Shown here piece after piece: positions 5,433 through 5,477 of a stretch of DNA of 5,477 nt. The DNA comes from an uncultured Eubacteriales bacterium. GTDB lineage: Bacteria; Bacillota_A; Clostridia; Oscillospirales; CAG-272. The position numbers and the translations under genes are program-made. How positions within the stretch are numbered: the first letter of the stretch is position 1; each line of letters opens with the position of its first letter. The notes beneath the pieces are model-generated. The model searched no databases, was not told where the DNA came from, and saw nothing but the letters and a program-made list of their open reading frames with translations. The stretch lies in assembly GCA_900557635.1 (NCBI GenBank), contig USTB01000070.1:1-5477 (forward strand), in the 5' to 3' direction.

Positions 5433-5477
5433 GGATGCGCGGGGAGGACGCGCGGGGAGACGCGGGGGATGTGCGGG
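5433..5477 (+). repeat. GC-rich imperfect tandem tail after radA
   Basis: Directly after the radA stop, GCGCGGGGAG occurs at 5437-5446 and again at 5450-5459 (period 13), followed by a degenerate CGCGGGGGA at 5461-5469. The block is almost pure purine plus C on this strand and contains the right copy (5454-5467) of the 14-base word also present at 67-80. No hairpin is completed before the window ends, so I cannot say whether it leads into a palindrome as at the left edge. Confidence 0.5.

Overview
The window reads as a chromosomal housekeeping segment of a GC-rich, low-copy-repeat Gram-positive bacterium. My best guess is a clostridial lineage of the Oscillospirales/Ruminococcaceae type. That guess is inference. 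It rests on GC-rich third codon positions, AGGA/AAGGAG-type Shine-Dalgarno sites, an amidase that resembles the spore-cortex enzyme CwlD, and strong GC-rich intergenic palindromes at the left edge of a kind I associate with that group. No rRNA, tRNA, CRISPR array, insertion sequence or complete mobile element is visible.

Layout, left to right. Positions 1-90 are non-coding and hold two strong hairpins downstream of a minus-strand gene pair. That pair (transcribed right to left) is a Xer-like tyrosine recombinase (1293-2327) followed by a membrane-anchored D-alanyl-D-alanine carboxypeptidase of peptidase family S11 (91-1296). The two share a 4-base ATGA stop/start overlap, so they are almost certainly one operon. 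A 203-base divergent intergenic region (2328-2530) follows. It has a good ribosome site for the recombinase, a weak candidate promoter, a hairpin followed by a T-rich run, and a short tandem repeat in front of the plus-strand genes. The plus-strand genes are an unrecognised four-helix membrane protein (2531-3115), a CwlD-like N-acetylmuramoyl-L-alanine amidase (3209-3958) and the DNA-repair/recombination ATPase RadA/Sms (4050-5432). The window ends in a GC-rich tail that shares a 14-base word with the left-edge region.

Functional themes. Two genes act on peptidoglycan (carboxypeptidase and amidase) and two on DNA recombination (Xer-like recombinase and RadA). A cell-envelope plus chromosome-maintenance grouping is plausible, but nothing shows that these genes form a dedicated new system. 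The most useful second looks are the recombinase/carboxypeptidase coupling, the intergenic palindrome and shared GC-rich word, the structured leader of the membrane-protein gene, and the unassigned membrane protein itself. The long antisense open frames opposite each gene are best explained by codon bias.
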